Assembly (NCBI GenBank): GCA_905479965.1
Contig: CAJQOR010000168.1
Location: 1-6,011, forward strand
DNA: 6,011 bases
Direction: 5' to 3'
Source of the DNA: an uncultured Rhizobiaceae group bacterium
GTDB lineage: Bacteria; Pseudomonadota; Alphaproteobacteria; Rhizobiales; Rhizobiaceae
The notes below the pieces were generated by a model that made no database searches, was not told the origin of the DNA, and saw only the letters and a program-made list of their open reading frames with translations. Position numbers and translations under genes: made by a program. Positions 1 through 5,038 of this stretch are shown here, piece by piece (the first letter of the stretch is position 1; each line of letters begins with the position of its first letter).

Positions 1-1
1 C

Positions 2-463
2 CCCAACAAAACCGACATGGTATCGGCCGTAGTCCAAAGATACACCAAAAACTTTTTAAGCCAATTGGGTGAGCCTTCAGAACTTGTTAATAGCCAGGGC
101 GATAAATACAGCCTCGCAGAGGTTAAATCGCATTACGTTACTGCTTTTCGAAACGCGCTGAACAAAGATAAAAAACTGTGCTTATGTGCCGTATTAGGTG
201 CAGAATCTGGCGGCCTGCCAGATGAGGTGAGCGCCCATACGAATGTATTTTTTCAAAGTAATATCAAATGGTTGGTTGCAGCGTTAGAATCAACTTATGA
301 CCAAGATGAATCATGTTCTCAAACACTTGAATCAAACCTTAAAGAAACCTTAACAAATACCGCCGTCCACATGCTGGCTGCCCTTCAAGGTGCTATGATT
401 TTAAGCCAAACAGGGGGCGATCTAACTATGTTTGACCGCGTGGCTAATGAGCTTTTGAAGTAG
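2..463 (+). CDS. TetR/AcrR-family transcriptional repressor, C-terminal part (5' end outside window)
   Basis: The frame is open to the left edge and begins P-N-K-T-D-M-V, the usual end of a TetR DNA-binding domain (the ..HFPNKxDL.. segment after the recognition helix). Most of the helix-turn-helix is therefore missing, and the ATG at 17 is an internal Met, not the start. The remaining 153 residues form the helical ligand-binding and dimerisation domain. The segment L-C-L-C-A-V-L-G-A-E-S-G-G-L-P (about visible residues 59-73) is a signature of the AcrR/NemR-like group, where cysteines can take part in sensing electrophiles. The end, LQGAMILSQTGGD followed by a helix, is also typical. Such proteins usually repress neighbouring genes until a ligand binds. 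The next gene downstream is a YghU-like glutathione enzyme, 209 bp away on the same strand, so it is a possible target; this is inference. The ligand is unknown. The family call is secure; regulatory targets are not. Confidence 0.9.
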   Translation, partial: PNKTDMVSAVVQRYTKNFLSQLGEPSELVNSQGDKYSLAEVKSHYVTAFRNALNKDKKLCLCAVLGAESGGLPDEVSAHTNVFFQSNIKWLVAALESTYDQDESCSQTLESNLKETLTNTAVHMLAALQGAMILSQTGGDLTMFDRVANELLK

Positions 464-472
464 ATAAGAAAA

Positions 473-491
473 CCGAAATATCAAAATTCGG
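473..491 (+). terminator. Weak hairpin after the TetR gene, doubtful terminator
   Basis: CCGAA (473-477) pairs with TTCGG (487-491) across a 9-nt AT-rich loop, 9 bp after the tetR stop codon. The stem is only 5 bp and no run of T follows directly, although a TTTTGT lies 12-18 bp further on. It may help end or protect the transcript, but it does not meet the usual intrinsic-terminator pattern. Read-through into yghU is therefore possible. Confidence 0.25.
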
Positions 492-505
492 CAGCGTGGT
501 TAGTT

Positions 506-525
506 TTGTAACATCTGATTGTAAC
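506..525 (+). promoter_or_regulatory. Direct repeat TTGTAAC x2, possible promoter or operator for the yghU homologue
   Basis: TTGTAAC occurs at 506-512 and again at 519-525, a 13-bp phase. Each copy could serve as a weak -35 box: TTGTAA at 506 with TAAAGT 17 bp downstream, or TTGTAA at 519 with TCTATT 17 bp downstream, each -10 matching 4 of 6. It lies between the tetR-like gene and yghU and is the most promoter-like part of this gap. The match to consensus is poor, so this is a candidate only. Confidence 0.3.
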
Positions 526-631
526 GCTTAAAGTTCTGACATCTATTGATCTTAGCTTGAAAGCTGGTCGGGTGATCCCCAACTAGGGCAGACGGGCGAG
601 AAAATCGTCACAAAAGATTGTTGAAACGCGT

Positions 632-655
632 TCGCCAACTTCAGGTGAAGCGCGA
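632..655 (+). promoter_or_regulatory. Dyad just upstream of the yghU ribosome binding site
   Basis: CTTCA (639-643) and TGAAG (646-650) form a tight dyad with a 2-bp centre. It is framed by TCGC (632-635) and GCGA (652-655), giving an imperfect 24-bp palindrome that ends 3 bp before the Shine-Dalgarno GAAAGG. The position suits a repressor site or a leader hairpin affecting initiation. The outer arms are offset (3 versus 1 intervening bases), so the symmetry is only approximate. Confidence 0.3.
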
Positions 656-658
656 CAA

Positions 659-664
659 GAAAGG
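659..664 (+). promoter_or_regulatory. Shine-Dalgarno site for yghU
   Basis: GAAAGG lies 8 bases before the ATG at 673, a normal spacing, and supports that start. It sits inside an imperfect 12-base tandem repeat (652-663 and 664-675) built on GCGACAA. Confidence 0.7.
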
Positions 665-672
665 CGACAAAG

Positions 673-1542
673 ATGAGTGAAAATACATATGAACCCCCAA
701 AGGTTTGGACCTGGGAACAAGAAAATGGTGGCGAATGGGCAAGCATCAATGCGCCAACTGCGGGCGCACGCGAAGAAAAAGCACTAGAGGCGGGTAAGCA
801 CCCATTCCAGCTTCACTCATTGGCAACACCAAATGGTCAAAAAGTCACGATCATGTTTGAGGAGCTACTTGCACTTGGCGAAACAGGTGCTGAATATGAT
901 GCTTATCAGATCAATATCGGTAAAGGCGATCAGTTTGGTTCTGGTTTTGTAGAGCTTAATCCCAACTCAAAAATTCCTGCGCTTGAAGATCGTTCCGGTG
1001 ATGAGCCAGTTCGCGTATTTGAATCTGGTTCTATTCTACTTCACCTTGCTGAAAAATTCGGCCATTTCCTTCCCAAAGACGGTGAAAAACGCACTGAAGT
1101 TATGAACTGGTTGTTCTGGCAGATGGGTTCTGCGCCGTATCTCGGTGGCGGTTTCGGTCATTTTTATGCCTATGCGCCAGAGAAATTTGAATACCCGATC
1201 GATCGTTTCACGATGGAAGCCAAGCGTCAACTTGATGTTCTAGATAAGCAGCTTGCAGATAATAAATTTATCGCAGGTGATGAATATTCAATAGCAGATA
1301 TGGCAATTTGGCCTTGGTATGGCGGTGTTGTGCTGGGCAAACTATATGATGCAGCTGAGTTTTTAGATGTAAATTCTTACACAAACGTCTTGCGTTGGGC
1401 TGAAGAAATAGCAGAGCGTCCAGCGGTCAAGCGCGGTATCATGGTCAACCGTTCATGGGGTGATGATAAATCACAACAATTGCCTGAGCGTCATGATGCG
1501 TCAGACTTTGAATTGCGCACCGCAGATAAACTCGAAGACTAA
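673..1542 (+). CDS. yghU: Glutathione-dependent disulfide-bond oxidoreductase, YghU type (GST family)
   Basis: This 289-residue protein aligns almost end to end with E. coli YghU as I recall it (288 aa). Shared blocks include the N-terminal YEPPKVWTWE, TPNGQKVTI (52-60), NPNSKIPAL (96-104), VFESGSILLHLAEKFG (115-130), MNWLFW, GGGFGHFY, RFTMEAKRQLDVLDKQL, AGDEYSIADMAIWPW and the tail ERHDASDFE. The thioredoxin-like domain spans about 44-132, with cis-Pro102 and the glutathione-contacting E117-S118. The all-helical GST domain fills about 140-265. YghU-type enzymes are cytosolic, bind two glutathione molecules per subunit and reduce disulfides, with weak classical transferase activity; this comes from work on the E. 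coli protein. An N-terminal extension of about 40 residues before the thioredoxin fold is normal for the group. The start is supported by GAAAGG 8 bases upstream. It appears monocistronic, ended by the terminator at 1569-1598. Confidence 0.95.
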   Translation: MSENTYEPPKVWTWEQENGGEWASINAPTAGAREEKALEAGKHPFQLHSLATPNGQKVTIMFEELLALGETGAEYDAYQINIGKGDQFGSGFVELNPNSKIPALEDRSGDEPVRVFESGSILLHLAEKFGHFLPKDGEKRTEVMNWLFWQMGSAPYLGGGFGHFYAYAPEKFEYPIDRFTMEAKRQLDVLDKQLADNKFIAGDEYSIADMAIWPWYGGVVLGKLYDAAEFLDVNSYTNVLRWAEEIAERPAVKRGIMVNRSWGDDKSQQLPERHDASDFELRTADKLED

Positions 1543-1568
1543 GTTTTAAGAGAGTTAAATAACGATCA

Positions 1569-1598
1569 GGCAAGGGGTGAAAATCTCTCGCCTTTTTT
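1569..1598 (+). terminator. Intrinsic terminator after yghU
   Basis: GGCAAGGGGT (1569-1578) pairs with ATCTCTCGCC (1583-1592) through ten positions, with one A-C mismatch and two G-U pairs. The pairs close on a GAAA tetraloop (1579-1582, GNRA class), and six T follow at 1593-1598. It lies 26 bp after the yghU stop codon, and the layout is textbook Rho-independent. It should separate yghU from the permease gene. Confidence 0.88.
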
Positions 1599-1618
1599 GT
1601 GCATTTAGCTTGGCGGTG

Positions 1619-1637
1619 ATCAATTGCAGCAATTGAT
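1619..1637. promoter_or_regulatory. Perfect 19-bp palindrome upstream of the permease gene, probable operator
   Basis: ATCAATTGC and GCAATTGAT are exact 9-bp reverse complements around a single A at 1628. The site is 91 bp before the permease ATG and 21 bp past the yghU terminator. A one-base centre is too small for a full RNA loop (8 bp with a CAG loop would form), so a site for a dimeric DNA-binding protein is more likely. A T-rich stretch follows (1644-1649), so a second weak terminator is an alternative. The binding protein is unknown. Confidence 0.5.
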
Positions 1638-1727
1638 TTGCAAATTTTTCTAATAAATCGGTGTCAAAAGCTAAACTTAAAATAAATTTGCTTTACTTCT
1701 TTGTGCAATTTGGCGCAAGACTTGTCG

Positions 1728-2612
1728 ATGTCTGATCAATTTATTCCCAAAAATGATAACATTTTGCTTGGTGTTGCGTTATTTTCAAGCGCAATGCTGC
1801 TTATTCCGGGTTTGGACGCCATTGCCAAACATCTTTCACAAGATATGTCGCCTCTTTATGTAAGTTGGGCGCGATACTTTGCAGCGGCGATTATGATAGT
1901 CCCTTTCGGATTGTGGAAGTTTGGTCGGGAAATTTTCCCCAAGCGTAATTTGAAATCGCATTTCATGCGCACATTTTTCATCGTCACAGCGATGTTATTC
2001 TTCTTCGTTTCGCTATCGACCACACCTTTGGCAACGGCATCCGCCGTCACCATGATTGCACCAATTATTGCAACTATTGCAGCGGTCTATCTCTTGGGCG
2101 AAAGCTTTACATGGCCGAAGCTATTGGCGCTGTTCATGGGGTTTGTTGGGGCAATGATCATCATAAACCCCACGGTTGAAATTCAGATAGGTACTGTGTT
2201 TGCAGCGCTAACTGGCTTATTTTATGGCATGTATATTGTCACAACACGCATGACAGCCAAACAAAGCGACCCGTTAAAAACCCTGACATTTCAATGTGTT
2301 GTTGGGGCACTATTCTTAACGCCATTGGCACTTTACGCGTGGGATATTCCAACGCAAACAGAATTTATCTTTATCCTTGCAATGGGCGTTGTGTCACTGG
2401 CCGCGCATGGATTAACACTGCTCGCATTTCAATATGCACAGACGTCTACCTTATCGCCACTTGTTTATCTTGAAGTCGTCAGCGCTGTGTTTTTGGGCTA
2501 TGTCGTTTTCTCAGATGTTCCCACAATTGGGTTCTGGATTGGGGCTGCCTTCATCATCATAGGCGGCTTAAGTACAACCATGGGACGGACCAAATCAAAA
2601 CCGTTACGATGA
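1728..2612 (+). CDS. EamA/DMT-superfamily permease (10 TM)
   Basis: The protein has 294 residues and is almost wholly hydrophobic, with about ten membrane segments arranged as two EamA repeats (about 12-147 and 155-285). Family hallmarks are the first-helix region GLDAIAKHLS (28-37) followed by WARYFAAA (47-54), and the end of repeat one, LLGESFTWPKLLALFMGF (122-139), with the conserved GE. Repeat two carries ALTGLFYGMYIVTTR and a closing FIIIGG. It sits in the inner membrane. Members of this superfamily move metabolites such as amino acids, vitamins or S-adenosylmethionine, in or out; nothing here fixes the substrate. The ATG at 1728 was chosen. An in-frame TTG at 1701 would add nine residues, but neither start has a convincing Shine-Dalgarno site. 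The stop is 4 bp from the convergent lysR stop. Confidence 0.88.
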   Translation: MSDQFIPKNDNILLGVALFSSAMLLIPGLDAIAKHLSQDMSPLYVSWARYFAAAIMIVPFGLWKFGREIFPKRNLKSHFMRTFFIVTAMLFFFVSLSTTPLATASAVTMIAPIIATIAAVYLLGESFTWPKLLALFMGFVGAMIIINPTVEIQIGTVFAALTGLFYGMYIVTTRMTAKQSDPLKTLTFQCVVGALFLTPLALYAWDIPTQTEFIFILAMGVVSLAAHGLTLLAFQYAQTSTLSPLVYLEVVSAVFLGYVVFSDVPTIGFWIGAAFIIIGGLSTTMGRTKSKPLR

Positions 2613-2616
2613 GTAG

Positions 2617-3483
2617 TTAAGCGAGGTGTTGCTTCATGATCTTCAAAAATGCTTGTACTTTTGGTGATTTATGCAGATCAACATGGGTGAGAGCCCAGCT
2701 TTTTGTCACCCACTCTGACTTTGGAGGCATAATCTCAACGAGATCTTCATCTTCGTTGGCTTCAATGGTTGTTAGAAAACCAATTCCATTGCCCAAAAGC
2801 ACCGCGCGATTATTGATTTGTATATGATTGGATGTGAAAGCTATGGCAGTGTGAGGCACATTATCAACCAGCCACTTAAGTGCTGGTGCACGTGGGTTTT
2901 CACTTTTTGTACCAACGAAAAGATGATTTGAAAAATCATCTTTATTCTCTGGTTTGCCATGCCTAGCGATATATTTTTTCGATGCATATAATCCCACCGG
3001 TATCTCAACAAATGGCATCACCACATTGTCAGGCTCTTGCGGCTTTGGCCCTGCGCGAAAGGCGATATGCGCTTCACCATATTCTAGTTTTACCAATGCA
3101 TTACTTGAGTGAAAATGTGTCGTCACCTGGGGGTGATCAGCGTGAAAATCAGCCAGCATAGGTAATATCGAATTTGCAAGTGCATCAATCGATGTGACAA
3201 TAAATTCGCCTGAAAGTTCATCTGAAGTTCGGCTTGCAATACGTTTTAATTGGGCAAATTGCTCGTCGGTCGCATCAGCGATGCGTAGTAATTCAAAGCC
3301 AAGCTCAGTTGGGGTAAAACCGCGTGCGTGGCGCTGGAAAAGCTTACCGCCAAGTTGAGTTTCAAGCGCATCAATATGACGGTTTATCGTTGCGCGATGG
3401 ACGCCAAGCTCATGCGCTGCGGCGCTGATTGTTCCCAGTCGTGCCACGCTGGCAGCTGTCTTGATCTCGTTCCAATTATCCAT
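2617..3483 (-). CDS. LysR-type transcriptional regulator
   Basis: This is a 288-residue LysR protein of usual length. The winged helix-turn-helix is at the N-terminus: the first helices span 3-28 (IKTAASVARLGTISAAAHELGV), the recognition helix follows (HRATINRHIDALE, 29-41), and then the wing LGGKLFQRHARGFTPTELG. A linker helix leads to a periplasmic-binding-protein-like effector domain from about residue 92 (EFIVTSIDALANSILPML). The recognition helix has HRATINRHI in place of the commoner QPAVSRQI. The frame continues upstream to 3570, but the LysR domain begins at MDNW, so the ATG at 3483 is used; its Shine-Dalgarno is weak. It is divergent from a flavin reductase operon, the standard arrangement for LysR with its target, and a T-N11-A dyad lies between them. 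The inducer is unknown. Confidence 0.93.
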   Translation of the reverse strand: MDNWNEIKTAASVARLGTISAAAHELGVHRATINRHIDALETQLGGKLFQRHARGFTPTELGFELLRIADATDEQFAQLKRIASRTSDELSGEFIVTSIDALANSILPMLADFHADHPQVTTHFHSSNALVKLEYGEAHIAFRAGPKPQEPDNVVMPFVEIPVGLYASKKYIARHGKPENKDDFSNHLFVGTKSENPRAPALKWLVDNVPHTAIAFTSNHIQINNRAVLLGNGIGFLTTIEANEDEDLVEIMPPKSEWVTKSWALTHVDLHKSPKVQAFLKIMKQHLA

Positions 3484-3510
3484 GAAAAAGTCCAAATATA
3501 TACGTTGCAT

Positions 3511-3533
3511 AAATGCGCACATAATGCGCATTT
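3511..3533. promoter_or_regulatory. 9-bp inverted repeat in the lysR/reductase control region
   Basis: AAATGCGCA (3511-3519) and TGCGCATTT (3525-3533) are exact reverse complements separated by CATAA. The site has no T-N11-A spacing, so it may be a second LysR contact or belong to another regulator. If the lysR promoter proposed here is right, it lies just downstream of that start, within the lysR leader, where binding would block transcription. Confidence 0.5.
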
Positions 3534-3541
3534 TGGTATCT

Positions 3542-3570
3542 ATGATATATAAATATTGTATGCGATACAA
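3542..3570 (-). promoter_or_regulatory. Probable lysR promoter
   Basis: On the minus strand, TTGTAT (3570-3565) is followed after 17 bp by TATCAT (3547-3542). The -10 matches 5 of 6 bases of TATAAT and the -35 matches 3 of 6. Transcription would begin near 3535, giving a leader of about 50 bases before the ATG at 3483. The -35 box is one arm of the adjacent LysR dyad, consistent with autorepression. Confidence 0.4.
3556..3570. promoter_or_regulatory. LysR-box dyad TTGTATGCGATACAA (T-N11-A)
   Basis: TTGTAT (3556-3561) and ATACAA (3565-3570) form a perfect inverted repeat around GCG. The second T (3557) and the second-to-last A (3569) are 11 bases apart, matching the T-N11-A core with dyad symmetry that defines LysR recognition sites. 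It lies between lysR and the reductase gene, 36 bp before the reductase ATG. It is the best candidate binding site for the neighbouring LysR protein. Confidence 0.6.
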
Positions 3571-3592
3571 GCGTAAACCAAAGACGCCCTAT

Positions 3593-3598
3593 GAAGGA
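3593..3598 (+). promoter_or_regulatory. Shine-Dalgarno site for the flavin reductase gene
   Basis: GAAGGA lies 8 bases before the ATG at 3607. It rules out the out-of-frame ATG at 3591 as the start. Confidence 0.75.
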
Positions 3599-3606
3599 TA
3601 TTCATT

Positions 3607-4179
3607 ATGAAAATACTCGCATTCGCTGCCACAAACAGCACAAAATCCATTAACAAACAATTGGTTATCCATGCAGCAGGAGTTTTAAAATCAGAGTTTG
3701 ATACAAGCGCTGAAATCGAGGTTTTAGATCTCAATGATTATGAGATGCCAATTTATTCACTGGATCGGCAAAACGAAGATGGTGTGCATCCACTTGCGCA
3801 AGAATTCTATGATAAGATCACCCAAGCCGATGCGTTAATCATCTCGTTTGCAGAATATAATGGCAATTACACCAGCGCTTATAAAAATGTTTTTGATTGG
3901 GCGTCTCGCATTAAAATGCATGTGTTCCAGGATAAGCCAACGCTACATATGTCAGCTTCTATCGGGCCAAATGGCGGTGCAAATGTATTGTCAATTGCTG
4001 ATAAGTCTGCGCCGTTTTTCAAAGCAGATCTAAAGACAAGCTTTGCTGTTGGACCATTTTTTGAAAAATACGACGTAGAAGCAGGTGTTTTAACAGACGC
4101 AGAACTCGCAGCAAAATTGCGAGATGGTTTAGAAGCCTTAGTTAGTGCGCAAAACGCCAATGTGAAAATAGCAAGTTAA
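3607..4179 (+). CDS. NAD(P)H-dependent FMN reductase / flavodoxin-fold oxidoreductase
   Basis: This is a 190-residue cytosolic protein of the NADPH_FMN_red family. The N-terminal strand MKILAFAATN runs into the FMN phosphate loop T-N-S-T-K-S-I-N (9-16). D-L-N-D-Y-E-M-P (41-48) follows, then the flavin-edge loop A-E-Y-N-G-N-Y (82-88) and the helix AYKNVFDWAS (91-100), the family's PEYNxS..LKNAIDW motif with F-A instead of the usual P before E-Y-N. A later glycine loop, S-A-S-I-G-P-N-G-G (116-124), is also typical. Relatives bind FMN and use NAD(P)H to reduce flavins, quinones, azo compounds or metals; the true acceptor cannot be read here. The start has GAAGGA 8 bases upstream. It leads a two-gene operon, with the next gene 25 bp downstream, and faces a divergent lysR, its probable regulator. 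Confidence 0.9.
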   Translation: MKILAFAATNSTKSINKQLVIHAAGVLKSEFDTSAEIEVLDLNDYEMPIYSLDRQNEDGVHPLAQEFYDKITQADALIISFAEYNGNYTSAYKNVFDWASRIKMHVFQDKPTLHMSASIGPNGGANVLSIADKSAPFFKADLKTSFAVGPFFEKYDVEAGVLTDAELAAKLRDGLEALVSAQNANVKIAS

Positions 4180-4191
4180 CAATAAATATAT

Positions 4192-4196
4192 AGGAG
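4192..4196 (+). promoter_or_regulatory. Shine-Dalgarno site for the 147-aa membrane protein
   Basis: AGGAG lies 8 bases before the ATG at 4205, a near-ideal site within a 25-bp intergenic gap. It supports translation of this small gene as part of the reductase operon. Confidence 0.85.
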
Positions 4197-4204
4197 ACGT
4201 TATC

Positions 4205-4648
4205 ATGAGTGATAAAACAGTTGAACTATTTTTAAAAGTTTCGGCCGTCCTTTGGGTCATATGGGGTCTGGTACACATGGTAGCCGGTGTTTTAACCATC
4301 TCCAATTTAGGAGCTGCAGCAATTGGTGGCATCGCCGATGCCGTCGATCCAGCCACATTGGTTGGCGATTACCCCGCAGCGATGGACGCAATCATCAATC
4401 AGCATGGGTTTAACCTGTTGTGGATTGGCGCTGTGACAACGATCGCTGCCTATTATATCTGGAAACGATCGCCCGCCGCGATCTTTATTGCAGCTCTTGT
4501 CGGCGGATTGGCAGATGTTGGCTATTTCATTTTTATGGATTTGGGCGGATTTGTGAATTTCATGCCAGGTACGCTGATGACACTTGTGTCAGCAAGCGCT
4601 GTTATCCTCACTTTCACAGCTTATTTCAAAGGCATGCGAAACGCTTAA
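4205..4648 (+). CDS. Uncharacterised four-helix inner-membrane protein
   Basis: I do not recognise a named family for this 147-residue protein. It has four likely membrane segments: about 8-32 (LKVSAVLWVIWGLVHMVAGV), 70-87 (NLLWIGAVTTIAAYYIW), 90-111 (AAIFIAALVGGLADVGYFIF) and 119-141. A soluble loop of about 35 residues, containing DAVDPATLVGDYPAAMD, joins helices one and two. Polar residues within or beside helices, W20-G-L-V-H24, the Q-H-G-F motif before helix two and A-D-V-G-Y in helix three, could bind a cofactor or quinone, but that is conjecture. It has a strong ribosome site and starts 25 bp after the flavin reductase, so the two are probably cotranscribed under LysR control. It may be the membrane partner or target of that redox activity. 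That it is a real gene is well supported; its function is unknown. Confidence 0.82.
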   Translation: MSDKTVELFLKVSAVLWVIWGLVHMVAGVLTISNLGAAAIGGIADAVDPATLVGDYPAAMDAIINQHGFNLLWIGAVTTIAAYYIWKRSPAAIFIAALVGGLADVGYFIFMDLGGFVNFMPGTLMTLVSASAVILTFTAYFKGMRNA

Positions 4649-4656
4649 AGCCAAAT

Positions 4657-4890
4657 CTATGATTGATTTGCAAAGATGCGCGCCACAATTCGGCGCGCTA
4701 TTGGCGCAAAGACCAATACGGCCGGGAAGGCGACACCCCAAGCCCAAACCCACGCATTGAGCCAATATCCACCGAACCCATCCACCAATCCTGTGGTACG
4801 CAACAGCGTAACACCAGACACCAGCGCTGACATAAATCCAGACAAGATCAGACCAAACAAAATAGGTAGAAGTTTTTGTGGGAGTTTCAT
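4657..4890 (-). CDS. DUF2798 family small membrane protein
   Basis: This 77-residue protein matches the DUF2798 pattern as I know it. An LPQKLLP start leads into helix one (about 8-30) with the hallmark F-M-S-A-L-V-S-G-V-T (19-28). A short loop, G-L-V-D-G, follows. Helix two (about 43-64) is W-L-N-A-W-V-W-A-W-G-V-A-F-P, with the conserved A-F-P and A-P-I, and a basic tail RRIVARI ends the protein. It should span the inner membrane twice. No biochemical role is established for the family. A promoter with a perfect TATAAT lies upstream, while the Shine-Dalgarno is weak (AGAAAG, 8 bases before ATG). Its stop is 8 bp from the stop of the convergent membrane protein gene, and its last codons contain a GC-rich hairpin. 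It is transcribed alone. The opposite-strand frame over the same DNA is low-complexity and was set aside. Confidence 0.85.
   Translation of the reverse strand: MKLPQKLLPILFGLILSGFMSALVSGVTLLRTTGLVDGFGGYWLNAWVWAWGVAFPAVLVFAPIARRIVARIFANQS
4678..4698. repeat. GC-rich inverted repeat at the convergent gene junction
   Basis: GCGCGCC (4678-4684) and GGCGCGC (4692-4698) are exact 7-bp reverse complements with a 7-base loop. It lies 29 bp past the stop of the + strand operon and inside the last codons of the DUF2798 gene. As RNA on the + strand it would form a stable stem able to protect the operon's 3' end or slow polymerase. No T run follows on either strand, so it is not a standard intrinsic terminator. 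Confidence 0.45.
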
Positions 4891-4924
4891 GGCAAGGGCT
4901 TTCTTATTCTTAAATTAGACGCGC

Positions 4925-4953
4925 ATTATATCGCGTGCCGTGCGTTGTTGCCA
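4925..4953 (-). promoter_or_regulatory. Promoter of the DUF2798 gene
   Basis: On the minus strand a perfect TATAAT (4930-4925) is preceded, after 17 bp, by TGGCAA (4953-4948), a poor -35 (3 of 6). Transcription would begin near 4918, giving a leader of about 28 bases. The -10 box lies between ACGCG (4919-4923) and CGCGT (4932-4936), inverted arms that could form an operator over the promoter. Confidence 0.5.
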
Positions 4954-5018
4954 TCCCGGCTTTCTACGATTTTAAGTTAAAAACCTGACAAATGATGCAT
5001 CACGGGATTAGCAACAAC
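4944..5018. repeat. Long imperfect inverted repeat in the intergenic region
   Basis: GTTGTTGC (4944-4951) and ATCCCG (4953-4958) are mirrored by CGGGAT (5003-5008) and GCAACAAC (5011-5018). The stem has 14 paired positions, with a small 1-by-2 bulge and a 44-base loop. Within the loop are two smaller palindromes, TTTTAAGTTAAAA (4970-4982) and TGATGCATCA (4993-5002). The layout resembles a dispersed extragenic palindromic element, or a degenerate non-autonomous mobile element lacking any gene. It could also act as a barrier between the KAP gene and the DUF2798 promoter. The left arm overlaps that promoter's -35 region. Confidence 0.5.
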
Positions 5019-5038
5019 ATGCTTTTCCCTTGAGATTG

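Noticed and set aside
464..672. Small RNA or short peptide gene in the tetR-yghU gap
   Set aside because: No convincing start with a ribosome site, no strong terminator and no recognisable RNA fold were found.
552..749. 65-codon minus-strand frame across the yghU start
   Set aside because: It overlaps the clear YghU coding region, has no family features and no ribosome site; it is a shadow of the true frame.
1701..1727. TTG start adding nine residues to the permease
   Set aside because: There is no Shine-Dalgarno before it, and ATG at 1728 gives the normal short cytoplasmic N-terminus.
3484..3570. A 29-residue N-terminal extension of the LysR protein, in frame up to 3570
   Set aside because: The LysR domain begins at MDNW. 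The extra residues are AT-driven and unlike the family, and they would cover both dyads and the promoter.
4420..4662. 80-codon frame overlapping the 147-aa membrane protein
   Set aside because: It is Cys/Arg rich and disordered in character, a typical out-of-frame reading. The other frame has a strong ribosome site and coherent helices.
1632..4676. Shared 13-mer ATTGATTTGCAAA near 1632 and near 4664
   Set aside because: One match of this length is expected fairly often by chance in AT-rich sequence of this size, and the second copy is inside a coding region.
4676..4918. 80-codon plus-strand frame opposite the DUF2798 gene
   Set aside because: The composition is biased (T, P, N, A) with no motif, whereas the minus-strand product matches DUF2798 with two membrane helices.
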